Made by a program: the position numbers and the translations under genes
Shown here: one piece after another, positions 36,193 to 45,179 of the stretch
Numbering within the stretch: the stretch's first letter is position 1
How the letters are laid out: each line of letters begins with the position of its first letter
The notes under the pieces: model-generated
Told to the model about the DNA's origin: nothing
Database searches by the model: none
What the model saw: only the letters and a program-made list of their open reading frames with translations
Source: JAJCYX01 sp965243825
GTDB taxonomy: Bacteria; Chloroflexota; Dehalococcoidia; Lucifugimonadales; Lucifugimonadaceae
DNA: 64,000 nt
Direction of reading: 5' to 3'
Assembly: GCA_965243825.1 (NCBI GenBank)
Contig: CBDEVT010000001.1
Location: 1,922,001-1,986,000 of the forward strand

Positions 36193-36618
36193 GCGACAGG
36201 GGACGACGCCACGTTTGACGAAGAGTTGCTGAAAGACGGGCTCTGGCTAAGCCTGATCGGTATGGGTGTCGTCTTCACCGTACTTTCTCTGCTGGCTATA
36301 TCGATCAAGGTTTTCGACCGTGTCGATCAACTGTTACCTGAATCAGGGACGGCATCGCCAGCGCCCCAAACAGCCAGTACACCGGCACCAGAACCTTCAC
36401 CGGTAGTCGCAGAACAACCAAAGATAGCTGATGAGGAAAAAGCTGCGGTGATAGGCGTTGCACTCGCTCTTGCGGACTCAGAATCAGGGCAATCGGCAAG
36501 CTCGCCGATCATAGCTTCGGCGCAGAGCCCGACGAACGCGTGGCTTGTATCCGGTCGCTCGCGGCAGATGTTGGAGCGCAGTCTACGTCGTTCAAACACG
36601 GCGCGAAGAGGCTCATGA
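36169..36618 (+). CDS. Small membrane subunit of a sodium-pump decarboxylase (OadG-like gamma)
   Basis: A 149-residue protein with one transmembrane helix (LWLSLIGMGVVFTVLSLLAI) preceded by a short acidic segment. It is followed by a Pro/Ala-rich linker and a basic C-terminus. This is the layout of the gamma subunit that holds Na+-translocating decarboxylases together. The ATG at 36169 lies in the loop of a hairpin; a start nearer the helix (TTG 36226) would also match the family. Its stop overlaps the next gene (ATGA), and the beta subunit follows after that. Confidence 0.75.
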   Translation: MNLPRGRFATGDDATFDEELLKDGLWLSLIGMGVVFTVLSLLAISIKVFDRVDQLLPESGTASPAPQTASTPAPEPSPVVAEQPKIADEEKAAVIGVALALADSESGQSASSPIIASAQSPTNAWLVSGRSRQMLERSLRRSNTARRGS

Positions 36619-37064
36619 AAACCTATCGCATCACGATAAAAGGTACTGACTACGAAGTCGTAGTTGGAGATCTTGATGTCAATCCTGTAACTGTGACCGT
36701 CGACGGTGAAACCTTCGAAGTTGATCTTCCTCAGAGCGATCAGCCGTCTGCCTCCGTAGCCTCTAGACCCGCAGCTACTCCTACTCCTCGCAGGTCTTCA
36801 CCGGCGGCGAGCACTCCTCGGCCAGCTGTCCCCGCATCGGCCGACGACGGCTCAATCCGAGCTCTTATGCCTGGACGAATCATCAGTGTCAGTGTTTCCG
36901 AGGGACAGACGGTCACGGCTGGCCAGGCCGTCCTGGTGATGGAATCGATGAAGATGGAGAACACAATCTCGGCAACCAAAGACGGAACAGTGAAGGCGGT
37001 GCTGGTTGGCGAGGGTGACTCAGTACAGCATGGGCAGACGCTCGTCGAGATCGACGTGTCATGA
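36615..37064 (+). CDS. Biotin carboxyl carrier protein of a sodium-pump decarboxylase
   Basis: A 149-residue biotinyl protein. The N-terminal 40 residues (TYRITIKGTDYEVVVGDLD) match the decarboxylase-type carrier. A Pro/Ala/Ser-rich flexible linker leads to the biotinyl domain with the biotinylation motif VMESMKMENTI and the ending GQTLVEIDVS. The ATG overlaps the stop of the gamma-like gene, with AGAGG just upstream. It carries CO2 between a carboxyltransferase and the beta subunit; no carboxyltransferase gene lies in this window. Confidence 0.88.
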   Translation: MKTYRITIKGTDYEVVVGDLDVNPVTVTVDGETFEVDLPQSDQPSASVASRPAATPTPRRSSPAASTPRPAVPASADDGSIRALMPGRIISVSVSEGQTVTAGQAVLVMESMKMENTISATKDGTVKAVLVGEGDSVQHGQTLVEIDVS

Positions 37065-37100
37065 AACACGAAAAGCTTTGCGCTATGAGTGATTCCATCC

Positions 37101-38303
37101 ATGGATAGCAGCGACGGCCTCAGCGAGGTCTGGAAAGGCTTTACGGCAATCGGCGATGATCCGCGCATCATCGCCATGTGGGCCATCGCTGCGGTTCTGT
37201 TCTACTTCGGAATTGCCCGTAAGAAGGAGCCCCTACTCCTCATTCCAATATCCATGGGGATCCTTCTGGCGAATATGCCACTCGGCGTACTCATCAGCGA
37301 TGGCGGCGACGGGGCGCCGGTCGGTTTTCTCAAACTGATTCAGGACGCCGGACTAGATACCGACTTACTCCCAATTCTGATATTCCTCGGCCTTGGTGCA
37401 GCGGTCGACTTCGAACCAATGTTGTCGAACCCGAAAACCTTGCTATTGGGTGCCGGGGCACAGGCTGGTGTTTTTGTCGCCGTAATTGGTGCGATTCTTC
37501 TTGGAATGCTTGATGTGTTCGACTTTGATCTGACTGACGCGGCAGCGATCGGAATTATCGGTGGCGCTGACGGTCCTACCACTATCTTCATCGGGACACG
37601 GATGCATCAGATAGCGCAGGAATTGCTCGATCCAGCTGCCGTCAGCATTGTAGGTGCCACCGCAGTCGCTGCTTATTCCTATATGGGATTGGTGCCGATC
37701 ATCCAACCACCGATTATTCGTTTCTTCACTACACAACGAGAGCGCCGAATACGCATGGAGTATTCGGCAAGGCCCGTTTCGAAGCGAACAAAAGTGATGT
37801 TTCCCATCATCACCACCATCATCGTTGGAGTTGTGGCCGTCGACGCCGTGGGACTTGTGGGCATGTTGATGCTCGGCAATCTGATCAAAGAGTCCGGTGT
37901 TGTTCCACGACTTGTGACCGGTGTCGACAATCTCATGAACATCGTGATCGTACTGCTTGGACTTGCGGTTGGTGCGACGATGCCAGGAAGTGTGTTCCTT
38001 CAACCGGAGACGCTGGCTGTATTCTTCCTTGGATTGTTTGCATTTGCTTCAGCAACGGTTGCCGGGATCATGCTTGCGAAGCTGATGAACCTTGTGACAA
38101 AAACGCCGGTGAACCCTATGATCGGCGCTGCAGGAGTATCGGCGGTACCTATGGCCGCGCGCGTGGTACAGGACATGGGTAGAAAAGAAGATCCACAGAA
38201 CTTTCTGCTCATGCATGCGATGGGACCAAACGTTGCTGGTGTGATCGGAACGGCCACGGTGGCCGGTGTTCTCGTCGCAATTATCCCGACGCTGCTTAGC
38301 TAG
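37101..38303 (+). CDS. oadB: Sodium ion-translocating decarboxylase, beta subunit
   Basis: A 400-residue membrane protein with around ten hydrophobic helices. It couples decarboxylation of carboxybiotin to Na+ export. The conserved central motif IGIIGGADGPTTIFIG contains the Asp involved in Na+ movement, and the late segment GAAGVSAVPMAARV is typical of OadB/MmdB/GcdB. Whether the substrate is oxaloacetate, methylmalonyl-CoA or glutaconyl-CoA depends on the missing alpha subunit. Nearby methylcitrate-cycle genes make methylmalonyl-CoA or oxaloacetate plausible. The start is ATG 37101, with GTG 37089 possible. Confidence 0.92.
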   Translation: MDSSDGLSEVWKGFTAIGDDPRIIAMWAIAAVLFYFGIARKKEPLLLIPISMGILLANMPLGVLISDGGDGAPVGFLKLIQDAGLDTDLLPILIFLGLGAAVDFEPMLSNPKTLLLGAGAQAGVFVAVIGAILLGMLDVFDFDLTDAAAIGIIGGADGPTTIFIGTRMHQIAQELLDPAAVSIVGATAVAAYSYMGLVPIIQPPIIRFFTTQRERRIRMEYSARPVSKRTKVMFPIITTIIVGVVAVDAVGLVGMLMLGNLIKESGVVPRLVTGVDNLMNIVIVLLGLAVGATMPGSVFLQPETLAVFFLGLFAFASATVAGIMLAKLMNLVTKTPVNPMIGAAGVSAVPMAARVVQDMGRKEDPQNFLLMHAMGPNVAGVIGTATVAGVLVAIIPTLLS

Positions 38304-38333
38304 TTCACCGCAGCTATTCCTAGGAGTGCAACT

Positions 38334-39236
38334 TTGCCTGACCGCAGTATGAAGGGCGTTTACCCGATCCTTTCGCTTCCGTTCGACTCACACGGCCGAA
38401 TCGTGATGGATGACCTCAAGCGAGAGGTTGATTGGATGGCGGAGTGCGGAGTTCACGGTGTCGGAATTGCCGTTGCCAGCGAGGTTTACAAGCTCAACGA
38501 AGCCGAACGTGACGAAGTCCTGAAGGCTGTTGTGGACCAATCGGCAGGTCGTATGAAAGTGGTGATGAACACCGGTGCTGAAGGTACCGATGTAGCAATC
38601 CACTACTCCAAACGGGCAGAAGAACTTGGTGCCGACGCGTTGATGATTCGGCCGACCTCATTTATCCCGACTGTAGTCGAGGAAAACATCAAGTACTTCG
38701 AGCAAATAGCGGAATCGGTGACCATTCCGATATTTCTACAGGATCAGGGAACCGCACAGGTCGGTCCTGCCATGGCAGCCGAGTGTGCCAGAAGGCACGA
38801 GAACCTCTGCTACATCAAGGTTGAGACACCTCCGACGGTACCGCGTATGGCCGAAACCCAGAAGCTATCCGAAGGCACGGGTCTGATTCTTTTTGGCGGA
38901 GCCGGTGGCGGTTTCGTGCTTGAAGAATTCCGAAGAGGATCCGTCGGTACGATGCCGGGTTCTACGCTTCCTGACATGTTCGTACGGATCTGGAATATGT
39001 GGCAATCCGGTGATGAGGCTGGTGCAGAGACCGAATTCTCGCGCCACTCAACATTGATTCGTACCCTTGCACAGGGGCAGGGACTGGCAAACTGGATCTA
39101 CAAACACATTATGGTCCGTCGAGGCATATTCGAGTCCACTTCGGCATTTGCTCGGCAACCCTCCCTTAAGCCTGATGAAACGCACCTGAAGGAGATCGAT
39201 GCTCAACTCGAGGCACTCGATCTGCTGTCTAGTTAG
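38334..39236 (+). CDS. DapA-like (dihydrodipicolinate synthase family) lyase
   Basis: A 300-residue TIM-barrel aldolase/lyase. The Schiff-base Lys is in NLCYIKVETPPT. The segment usually reading GTTGE is GIAVASEVYKL, and the Tyr of the YNxP motif is replaced (FLQDQGTA). It is therefore unlikely to be a true dihydrodipicolinate synthase. A related 2-oxo acid aldolase or dehydratase activity is more likely. The TTG start has AGGAG seven bases upstream. It follows oadB by 30 bases and may be cotranscribed, which hints at a shared substrate. Confidence 0.83.
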   Translation: MPDRSMKGVYPILSLPFDSHGRIVMDDLKREVDWMAECGVHGVGIAVASEVYKLNEAERDEVLKAVVDQSAGRMKVVMNTGAEGTDVAIHYSKRAEELGADALMIRPTSFIPTVVEENIKYFEQIAESVTIPIFLQDQGTAQVGPAMAAECARRHENLCYIKVETPPTVPRMAETQKLSEGTGLILFGGAGGGFVLEEFRRGSVGTMPGSTLPDMFVRIWNMWQSGDEAGAETEFSRHSTLIRTLAQGQGLANWIYKHIMVRRGIFESTSAFARQPSLKPDETHLKEIDAQLEALDLLSS

Positions 39237-39480
39237 CGGCCACGCGGCCTTAGCCCCAATCCCGTGACTTAACTGATTTGTTGAAACTCCCGAGGAAATC
39301 CCGAACGGCGAATTCACGCCTCCCATCAGCAGGCGAAGATGACTGTCCCTGTTGCTGTACATACGCTCGAGTGAGCACTGATCGCGATTCATCGCAAAAT
39401 CGACACCGCAATCAGATCTCTCCGGGCAGCCCTGTTGAATCACAGGGGAGCAATCACTGGCAGGGCATCGGGAGATGGTA

Positions 39481-40329
39481 ATGCCAGGGCCACAATTCGC
39501 AGTTTTCGCCGCCTCCGGCTCCGGTGGCGATGACGTGTCGGGGCTGACCTTACTTGCACTCGGAATCATGTCGCTCGCCATCGGGCTTATAGGCGGCATG
39601 GTTGGAATCGCTCTTGGTGTAATCCGGCTCCCGGCTATGACTCTACTGGGGGTCGATCCACTCGTTGCAGCCAGCGCAAACCTTTTCGTAAGCGCCGTCA
39701 GTTCGATAGCTGGGTCATGGCCAGCAATTCTGGAGAACAGAGTTGCATTTCGTGTGGTGATTTTGCTTGGGGTTCCGGCCTTCATCGGGTCTCTCATAGG
39801 TGGACTATTTGCTGATGTCGCACCAATTTGGTTGCTACTGGGGGCGGTCTCAGTGTTCCTCATCTGGTCGTCAATCAGTCTGATTGTGCAGGCGTATAAC
39901 GAACTCAAGATAGAAAAGTCGGAACGGGCGCAGCAGGCGACTTACGACGGCACGTTATCCACCAAAACCGTGGTTCGTGAAGGCACAGTCGGAATGGTCA
40001 TCGGCCTCATCGGCGGAGCGATCGGCGTTGCCCTCGGCGTATTACGCATGCCAGCCCTTGTGCAGGTCCTGAAGATGGACCCGGCAATTGCAGCTGGCAC
40101 GAATCTGATCATCACGGTGCTTGTCAGTATTTCAGGGTTTACCGGGCACCTGATCAGTGGACGAAACGACTGGACGTTAATCGCAGTCGTTGGATCAACA
40201 GCTGCGGTAGGGATGTTTACCGGTTCAAAATTCACCCACCGAGTGGAGCCCGCTAAACTTCGGTTGATCGTTGGAGTAGTGCTTCTGCTCGTAGCACCTG
40301 TCGTGTTCTGGGACGCTATCTCCAGGTAG
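39481..40329 (+). CDS. TauE/SafE-family membrane permease
   Basis: A 282-residue membrane protein with two homologous halves, each opening with a Gly-rich helix (AIGLIGGMVGIALGVIRLPAM; VIGLIGGAIGVALGVLRMPAL, each given here only as landmarks) and a 'DPLVAASANLF' or 'DPAIAAGTNLI' segment. This is the sulfite/organosulfonate exporter family. ATG 39481 has GGGAG six bases upstream; the ATG six bases earlier is too close to it. About 240 bases upstream hold no gene. The substrate is unknown. Confidence 0.85.
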   Translation: MPGPQFAVFAASGSGGDDVSGLTLLALGIMSLAIGLIGGMVGIALGVIRLPAMTLLGVDPLVAASANLFVSAVSSIAGSWPAILENRVAFRVVILLGVPAFIGSLIGGLFADVAPIWLLLGAVSVFLIWSSISLIVQAYNELKIEKSERAQQATYDGTLSTKTVVREGTVGMVIGLIGGAIGVALGVLRMPALVQVLKMDPAIAAGTNLIITVLVSISGFTGHLISGRNDWTLIAVVGSTAAVGMFTGSKFTHRVEPAKLRLIVGVVLLLVAPVVFWDAISR

Positions 40330-40397
40330 GCCCAGCAGATGTAAACTCTCTTCGTCGGGTCCCGTCGAACGTAACTCTTTGCAGGCCAACCGCGTCA

Positions 40398-41285
40398 ATG
40401 AACGATCTTCCAGGCGAAAAGTTCAGAAAGGCCCTGACCAACGAACGGCCATTGCAACTTGTTGGCGTCATCAACGCCTACACCGCGGTAATGGCGCAGT
40501 CGATCGGGTTCAACGCTATCTATCTTTCCGGTAGTGGCGTTGCAACGGCATCCTATGGACTACCTGACCTCGGTCTCACTACTCTCGACAATGTGACCGA
40601 AGATGTGCGACGAATAACGAGCGCAACCGGGTTGCCTCTGCTGGTCGACGCAGACACGGGATGGGGCGCCGCGTTTATGATCGCTCGCACAGTCAAAGAG
40701 ATCAGCAGGGCAGGGGCTGCAGGGATTCATATTGAGGACCAGGTGCAGGCTAAGCGATGTGGACATAGACCAGGAAAGCAACTCGTTTCTGCCGTTGAGA
40801 TGTGCGACCGCATTAAGGCCGCTGTTGATGCTAAGCCTTACGACGATTTCCTGATTATGGCCAGGACAGACGCAATTGCATCAGAAGGAGTGGATGCTGC
40901 GGTCCAACGCGCTGTGTTGTATCGAGATGCCGGCGCAGACATGATCTTTGCCGAGGCTGTGACCGAACTGCAGGACTACGGGAAGTTCGGAAACGCAACA
41001 GGACTTCCTGTACTGGCTAACTTGACTGAGTTCGGAAAGACTCCACAGTTTTCGCTCTCTCAACTTGCAGCTAGCGGCGTAGATGTCGCTTTATATCCCT
41101 TGTCAGCGTTTCGTGCCATGAATCGTGCCGCCGAGCGTGTTCTCAAGGCGATCAGATCTGACGGAACACAGGCGAACGTCGTGGATTCTATGCAAACGCG
41201 CGACGAACTCTACGAATATCTTGAATATCACAGTTACGAACAGAAACTTGACGACATGTTCGGAAACGAGGAAGACGCAACGTGA
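40398..41285 (+). CDS. prpB: Methylisocitrate lyase (isocitrate lyase/PEP mutase family)
   Basis: Splits 2-methylisocitrate to pyruvate and succinate, the last step of the methylcitrate cycle for propionyl-CoA. The 295-residue product has the substrate-loop motif as KRCGHRPGKQLV (usual KKCGH), the metal-binding LLVDADTGWG, and FLIMARTDAIASEG. The GTG start of the citrate synthase gene overlaps its stop, and a PrpD gene follows, which supports the methylcitrate role over other family activities. Confidence 0.88.
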   Translation: MNDLPGEKFRKALTNERPLQLVGVINAYTAVMAQSIGFNAIYLSGSGVATASYGLPDLGLTTLDNVTEDVRRITSATGLPLLVDADTGWGAAFMIARTVKEISRAGAAGIHIEDQVQAKRCGHRPGKQLVSAVEMCDRIKAAVDAKPYDDFLIMARTDAIASEGVDAAVQRAVLYRDAGADMIFAEAVTELQDYGKFGNATGLPVLANLTEFGKTPQFSLSQLAASGVDVALYPLSAFRAMNRAAERVLKAIRSDGTQANVVDSMQTRDELYEYLEYHSYEQKLDDMFGNEEDAT

Positions 41286-42394
41286 CTACAGCGGGTCTTG
41301 AAGGAATTACAGCAGGGACCACTGGCATAGCGACGGTTGGCAAAGCCGGGGCTGGTCTTACATACCGTGGGTACAGAATCGAGGATCTCGCGGAACAGTC
41401 GACATTCGAAGAGGTCGCGTATCTGCTCATTTACAACCGGCTACCAACTGGTGATCAACTTGCTGCCTATAAAAGACGGCTTTCTGGCATGCAAGGGTTG
41501 CCGGACGATCTGAAAACGGTGCTTGAGCAGATTCCTGGCGGCGCACACCCTATGGATGTGCTGCGTACCGGCTGCTCTGTGCTCGGAACGCTTGAGCCTG
41601 ACGGTGAAGGGGGCAGAAACCCGGCTGCGATTGCAGACCGCTTGATCGCTTCGTTCGGTTCAATGCTTCTGTACTGGTACATGTTCAGAAACCGGGGCGA
41701 ACGTATCGAAACCGAAAGTGGAGAGGATACGGTCGCGGGTCACTTTCTAAAGCTGCTTACCGGTAGTGAACCCGATGCGCAAAAAAAACGAGCCCTTGAC
41801 GTTAGCCTGATTCTCTACGCTGAGCATGAGTTCAATGCGTCTACGTTTACCGCCCGTGTGGTCACCAGCACACTCGCTGACATCTACTCCGGTATCACAG
41901 CGGCAATCGGAGCGCTTCGTGGCCCTCTACATGGTGGTGCGAATGAAGCTGCGATGGAACTCGTTTCGCAATTCGACTCACCAGCGGTAGCTGAAAAAGG
42001 CGTGATGCAAATGCTTGCTTCGAAACGCCTGATCATGGGATTCGGCCACCGCGTTTACAAGAACGGAGACCCGCGTTCCTCCATAGTGAAGGATTGGGCC
42101 AGGCGGCTTGCGGAAGAGTCAGGCAATACAGAGCATTTCGACATCTCAGAACGCATCGAAGAGGTGATGATGCGTGAGAAGGGTATGCACACGAACCTCG
42201 ATTTTTTCGCTGCCACTGTATATCACCTGTGCGGCATTCCAACCCAGATGTTCACGCCCGTCTTTGTGATTGCTCGCACTTCTGGCTGGGCCGCGCACAT
42301 CATTGAGCAACTGAACAACAATCGCCTGATCAGGCCATTAGCCGAATACACCGGCCCTGGATCGCAGGAATACGTGCCAATCGAAAGGCGCTAA
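41282..42394 (+). CDS. prpC: 2-methylcitrate synthase/citrate synthase
   Basis: Condenses propionyl-CoA (or acetyl-CoA) with oxaloacetate. The 370-residue product is a short, type II-like citrate synthase with GLTYRGYRIEDLAEQS, the catalytic His in LHGGANEAAM, the second His in GFGHRVYKNGDPR, and the final FVIARTSGWAAHIIEQ with the catalytic Asp replaced by the usual SGW context. Overlap with prpB and the downstream prpD argue for methylcitrate synthase. It may also serve as the cell's citrate synthase. Confidence 0.9.
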   Translation: MTTAGLEGITAGTTGIATVGKAGAGLTYRGYRIEDLAEQSTFEEVAYLLIYNRLPTGDQLAAYKRRLSGMQGLPDDLKTVLEQIPGGAHPMDVLRTGCSVLGTLEPDGEGGRNPAAIADRLIASFGSMLLYWYMFRNRGERIETESGEDTVAGHFLKLLTGSEPDAQKKRALDVSLILYAEHEFNASTFTARVVTSTLADIYSGITAAIGALRGPLHGGANEAAMELVSQFDSPAVAEKGVMQMLASKRLIMGFGHRVYKNGDPRSSIVKDWARRLAEESGNTEHFDISERIEEVMMREKGMHTNLDFFAATVYHLCGIPTQMFTPVFVIARTSGWAAHIIEQLNNNRLIRPLAEYTGPGSQEYVPIERR

Positions 42395-42448
42395 TTCCTC
42401 AACTGCTGAAGCTGGTCATTTAGAGTTCTTGAGGAGAACCGATACCTG

Positions 42449-43858
42449 ATGCCATTCGACAGCGTCATCGAATCGATTGCGGGCTACGTTACAGAGCCGC
42501 TCGATCCGAGCGACGAGGCACTAACTACGGCGCGGCACACACTGATTGATTCAGTAGGCTGTGCGCTACTTGCACTCAACTACCCGGCCTGCACGAAACT
42601 GCTGGGACCGACCGTAGATGGCACAACTGTTCCCGGTGGCTCGCGTGTTCCTGGTACAGACCATGTTCTTGAACCTGTGAAGGCAGCTTTCGATATCGCC
42701 GCTTGTATTCGCTGGCTCGATTTCAATGACACGTGGTTGGCCGCCGAGTGGGGGCATCCCTCAGACAACTACGGATCAATACTCGCTGTCGCCGACCACC
42801 TTAATCGGCAGGGCAGCGTTGCCTTTACCGTGCGAGATGTCCTGGATGCTGGGATCAAGGCATATGAGATTCAGGGTGTGCTTGCACTTGAAAACAGCTT
42901 CAATCGAGTCGGTATCGATCACGTTTTGCTGGTGAAAATCGCTTCGACCGCTGTCACTGCGAACTTGCTCGGAGCCACTAAACAGCAGACTGCTAACGCG
43001 ATTTCGAATGCCTGGCTTGACTCGACTCTTCGAACTTACAGGCATGCTCCGAATACCGGCTCCCGTAAATCCTGGGCTGCAGGTGATGCCTGTGCACGGG
43101 CTGTGCAATTCGCGAATATGGCTCTCCAGGGTGAGATGGGATACGAGAGCGCTTTGACAGCACCCGGCTGGGGATTTCAGGACACCTGGTTCAACGGCGA
43201 GTCAGTGACTCTCGCTCAGCCTTTAGGTTCATACGTGATGGAGAACATCCTGTTCAAAATCTCATTCCCTGCTGAGTTTCACGCTCAGACCGCAGTGGAA
43301 GGAGCATTTGAGCTTCATCCAGAAGTTGTTTCACGGTCGGAAGAGGTGGAGCGAATTACGATTACCACGCAAGAACCGGCGGTCAGGATCATCGACAAGT
43401 CCGGACCTTTAACAAATCCTGCTGATCGAGATCACTGTATTCAGTACATGGTTGCTATCGGCCTCTTAAAAGGCGCTTTGACTGCCGCAGACTATGAAGA
43501 CGAAGCCGCAGCAGATCCACGAATCGATGATCTTCGGGCAAAGATGACGGTCGTCGAAGATCCAAGATACACACGCGAATACCTCGATCCGACGAAGCGG
43601 TCTATAGCAAACGCTGTTCAGGTCGAGTTCACAGACGGCACAAGTACCGACAAAATCGAGGTCGAGTACCCGATTGGACATCGCCGTCGACGAGAGGAAG
43701 CCGTGCCGCTTCTTGAGGCAAAGTTCGTTGCAAACCTGAAAACGCGGTTGCCCGAACAGCATGTCGATCGGATAGCGGATGCCGTATCGGACGCAGGACG
43801 ACTGCTCGATACGCCCGTCAACAAGTTCATCGAGCTGTTTCTTCCCACGCCTGACTGA
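42449..43858 (+). CDS. prpD: 2-methylcitrate dehydratase (MmgE/PrpD family)
   Basis: Dehydrates 2-methylcitrate to 2-methylaconitate. The 469 residues show typical family segments: TLIDSVGCALLAL, RWLDFNDTWLAAEWGHPSDN, AISNAWLDSTLRTYRH, SRKSWAAGDACARAV and FPAEFHAQTAVEGA. It is the third gene of prpBCD; the AcnD/PrpF route genes are not here. GAGGAG lies about ten bases before the ATG. Confidence 0.93.
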   Translation: MPFDSVIESIAGYVTEPLDPSDEALTTARHTLIDSVGCALLALNYPACTKLLGPTVDGTTVPGGSRVPGTDHVLEPVKAAFDIAACIRWLDFNDTWLAAEWGHPSDNYGSILAVADHLNRQGSVAFTVRDVLDAGIKAYEIQGVLALENSFNRVGIDHVLLVKIASTAVTANLLGATKQQTANAISNAWLDSTLRTYRHAPNTGSRKSWAAGDACARAVQFANMALQGEMGYESALTAPGWGFQDTWFNGESVTLAQPLGSYVMENILFKISFPAEFHAQTAVEGAFELHPEVVSRSEEVERITITTQEPAVRIIDKSGPLTNPADRDHCIQYMVAIGLLKGALTAADYEDEAAADPRIDDLRAKMTVVEDPRYTREYLDPTKRSIANAVQVEFTDGTSTDKIEVEYPIGHRRRREEAVPLLEAKFVANLKTRLPEQHVDRIADAVSDAGRLLDTPVNKFIELFLPTPD

Positions 43859-43952
43859 AACTGGTAGAGCCGCCTACCTGGCCTGGAACCTCAGATATAA
43901 GCGAGTTAAAGCGACTGAACCTGTAGAGCCACCGACTCATCTAAGGTTCAAC

Positions 43953-45179
43953 ATGGGTTTTCGAGAAAGATGCGTTCTTTTCAGGCTGATCCGGTTGCCA
44001 TCAGCCGCGTTAGCGGTATTGGCAATGGCGGCGGTCGCGTGTGGTTCGAGTGACGCCATCAACTCATCCGCATCCACGCCAACGGCAACACGTGGTGTTC
44101 CTACCTCAACTCCTATCCAATCCCCAGAACCCGAGCTAAGCGGCCGCTTTGACACGGAAGCCTTCGAGGAACTGAATCCTCGACCAGAACTCAGGGCCGT
44201 CGACCGTTCAATCGATTTCGGATTTGATGAGCACGAAGCGATTCCTCGTGATGCCATCGAACCGGTTTACACTCCGAAGTTCGCGACTCCAGACGAAGTA
44301 ACGGATCTGATGATCGAAAACGAACTGGTCATGGGTCTGAATATCGATGGTGATGTCAGGGCGTATCCAGTCGGGATCATGAGGTTTAGAGAGATGGTGA
44401 ACGATGAGGTGGGAGGCATCCCGCTTCTCGTGACCTGGTGACCGATCTGCTACACCGGTCTCGTGCATGACCGGAGAATTGATGGAGTGCCCCACACATT
44501 TGGCAATGAAGGCGCTCTTTTCATGAACGCCATGACCTGGTGGGACCACGAGACGATGAGTATCTGGTCCCAGCCCTGGGGTGCCGCGATCGAGGGAGAT
44601 CTGCTGGGTACGCAATTAACGTTGGTGCCATTCGAACTCGTCCCCTGGAACGTTTGGTTGGAGCGGCATCCCGAAACGCTAGTGTTGGTAGATGAGCGCG
44701 GTGCTCTGAGTTTCCTGGGCCAGATCCCGCACGACAAATTCGTGATCGGTGTTTCTTTCGGTGAAGATGCCAAAGGTTTCTATTTCAGATCGACTGCCAA
44801 CGCTGGCGTTGTCAATGATCAGATCGGTGGATTTCCAGTGGCGGTTTTCGCTGATGGTGATACCCGAGGGATTGACGTTTTTCTGAGACGTGCACAGGGC
44901 GAGAAAGCTGAGCTGGCCGGGGTTGCTGACCCTCTGACGTTTCAGGTTGACTCCGATGGAACAGTCAACGATCTTGAGACTAACAGCGCCTGGGATCTTC
45001 GCCTGGGCGTGGCGGTATCTGGGCCGCTCAGGGGAGCCGTTTTGCAACGCGCCCCATTCATCAGTTCGTTCGACTGGGCCTGGCGCGACTTCTTCCCTCA
45101 GACCACATTCTGGGGTGATAAGAACGATGCCATAGATCCGGGCACCGTCCGTTCTAAACTGGATGAAGAACGGCGTTAA
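43953..45179 (+). CDS. DUF3179 lipoprotein; likely selenoprotein (in-frame TGA at 44439)
   Basis: ATG 43953, with TAAGG six bases upstream, starts a lipoprotein signal (RLPSAALAVLAMAAVAC, Cys 30) and a Thr/Pro-rich linker. A DUF3179 domain begins near residue 90. At codon 163 a TGA (44439-44441) interrupts IPLLVTW-TGA-PICYTGLV. Family members read VT(Y/W)CPxC, so the TGA replaces the first Cys of a CxxC pair. The same frame continues with normal DUF3179 sequence (MTWWDHETMSIWSQPWG; FGVSFGEDAKGF-like strands; the final FDWAWRDFFPQTTFW) to TAA at 45177. The whole protein has 408 residues. A SECIS-like hairpin follows the TGA. The function of the family is unknown. Confidence 0.85.
44439..44474 (+). 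promoter_or_regulatory. Candidate bacterial SECIS element, DUF3179 gene
   Basis: After the in-frame TGA, a perfect 6-bp stem CCGGTC (44455-44460) with GACCGG (44469-44474) holds the 8-base loop TCGTGCAT. The loop GT lies at bases 25-26 from the T of TGA. The CGTG in the loop is shared with the other candidate at 28706-28709. Confidence 0.55.

Noticed and set aside
44463..45179. A separate gene starting at ATG 44463 for the second half of DUF3179
   Set aside because: It has no ribosome site, starts after the conserved VTWxPIC motif and is in the same frame as the first half, so both halves belong to one protein.
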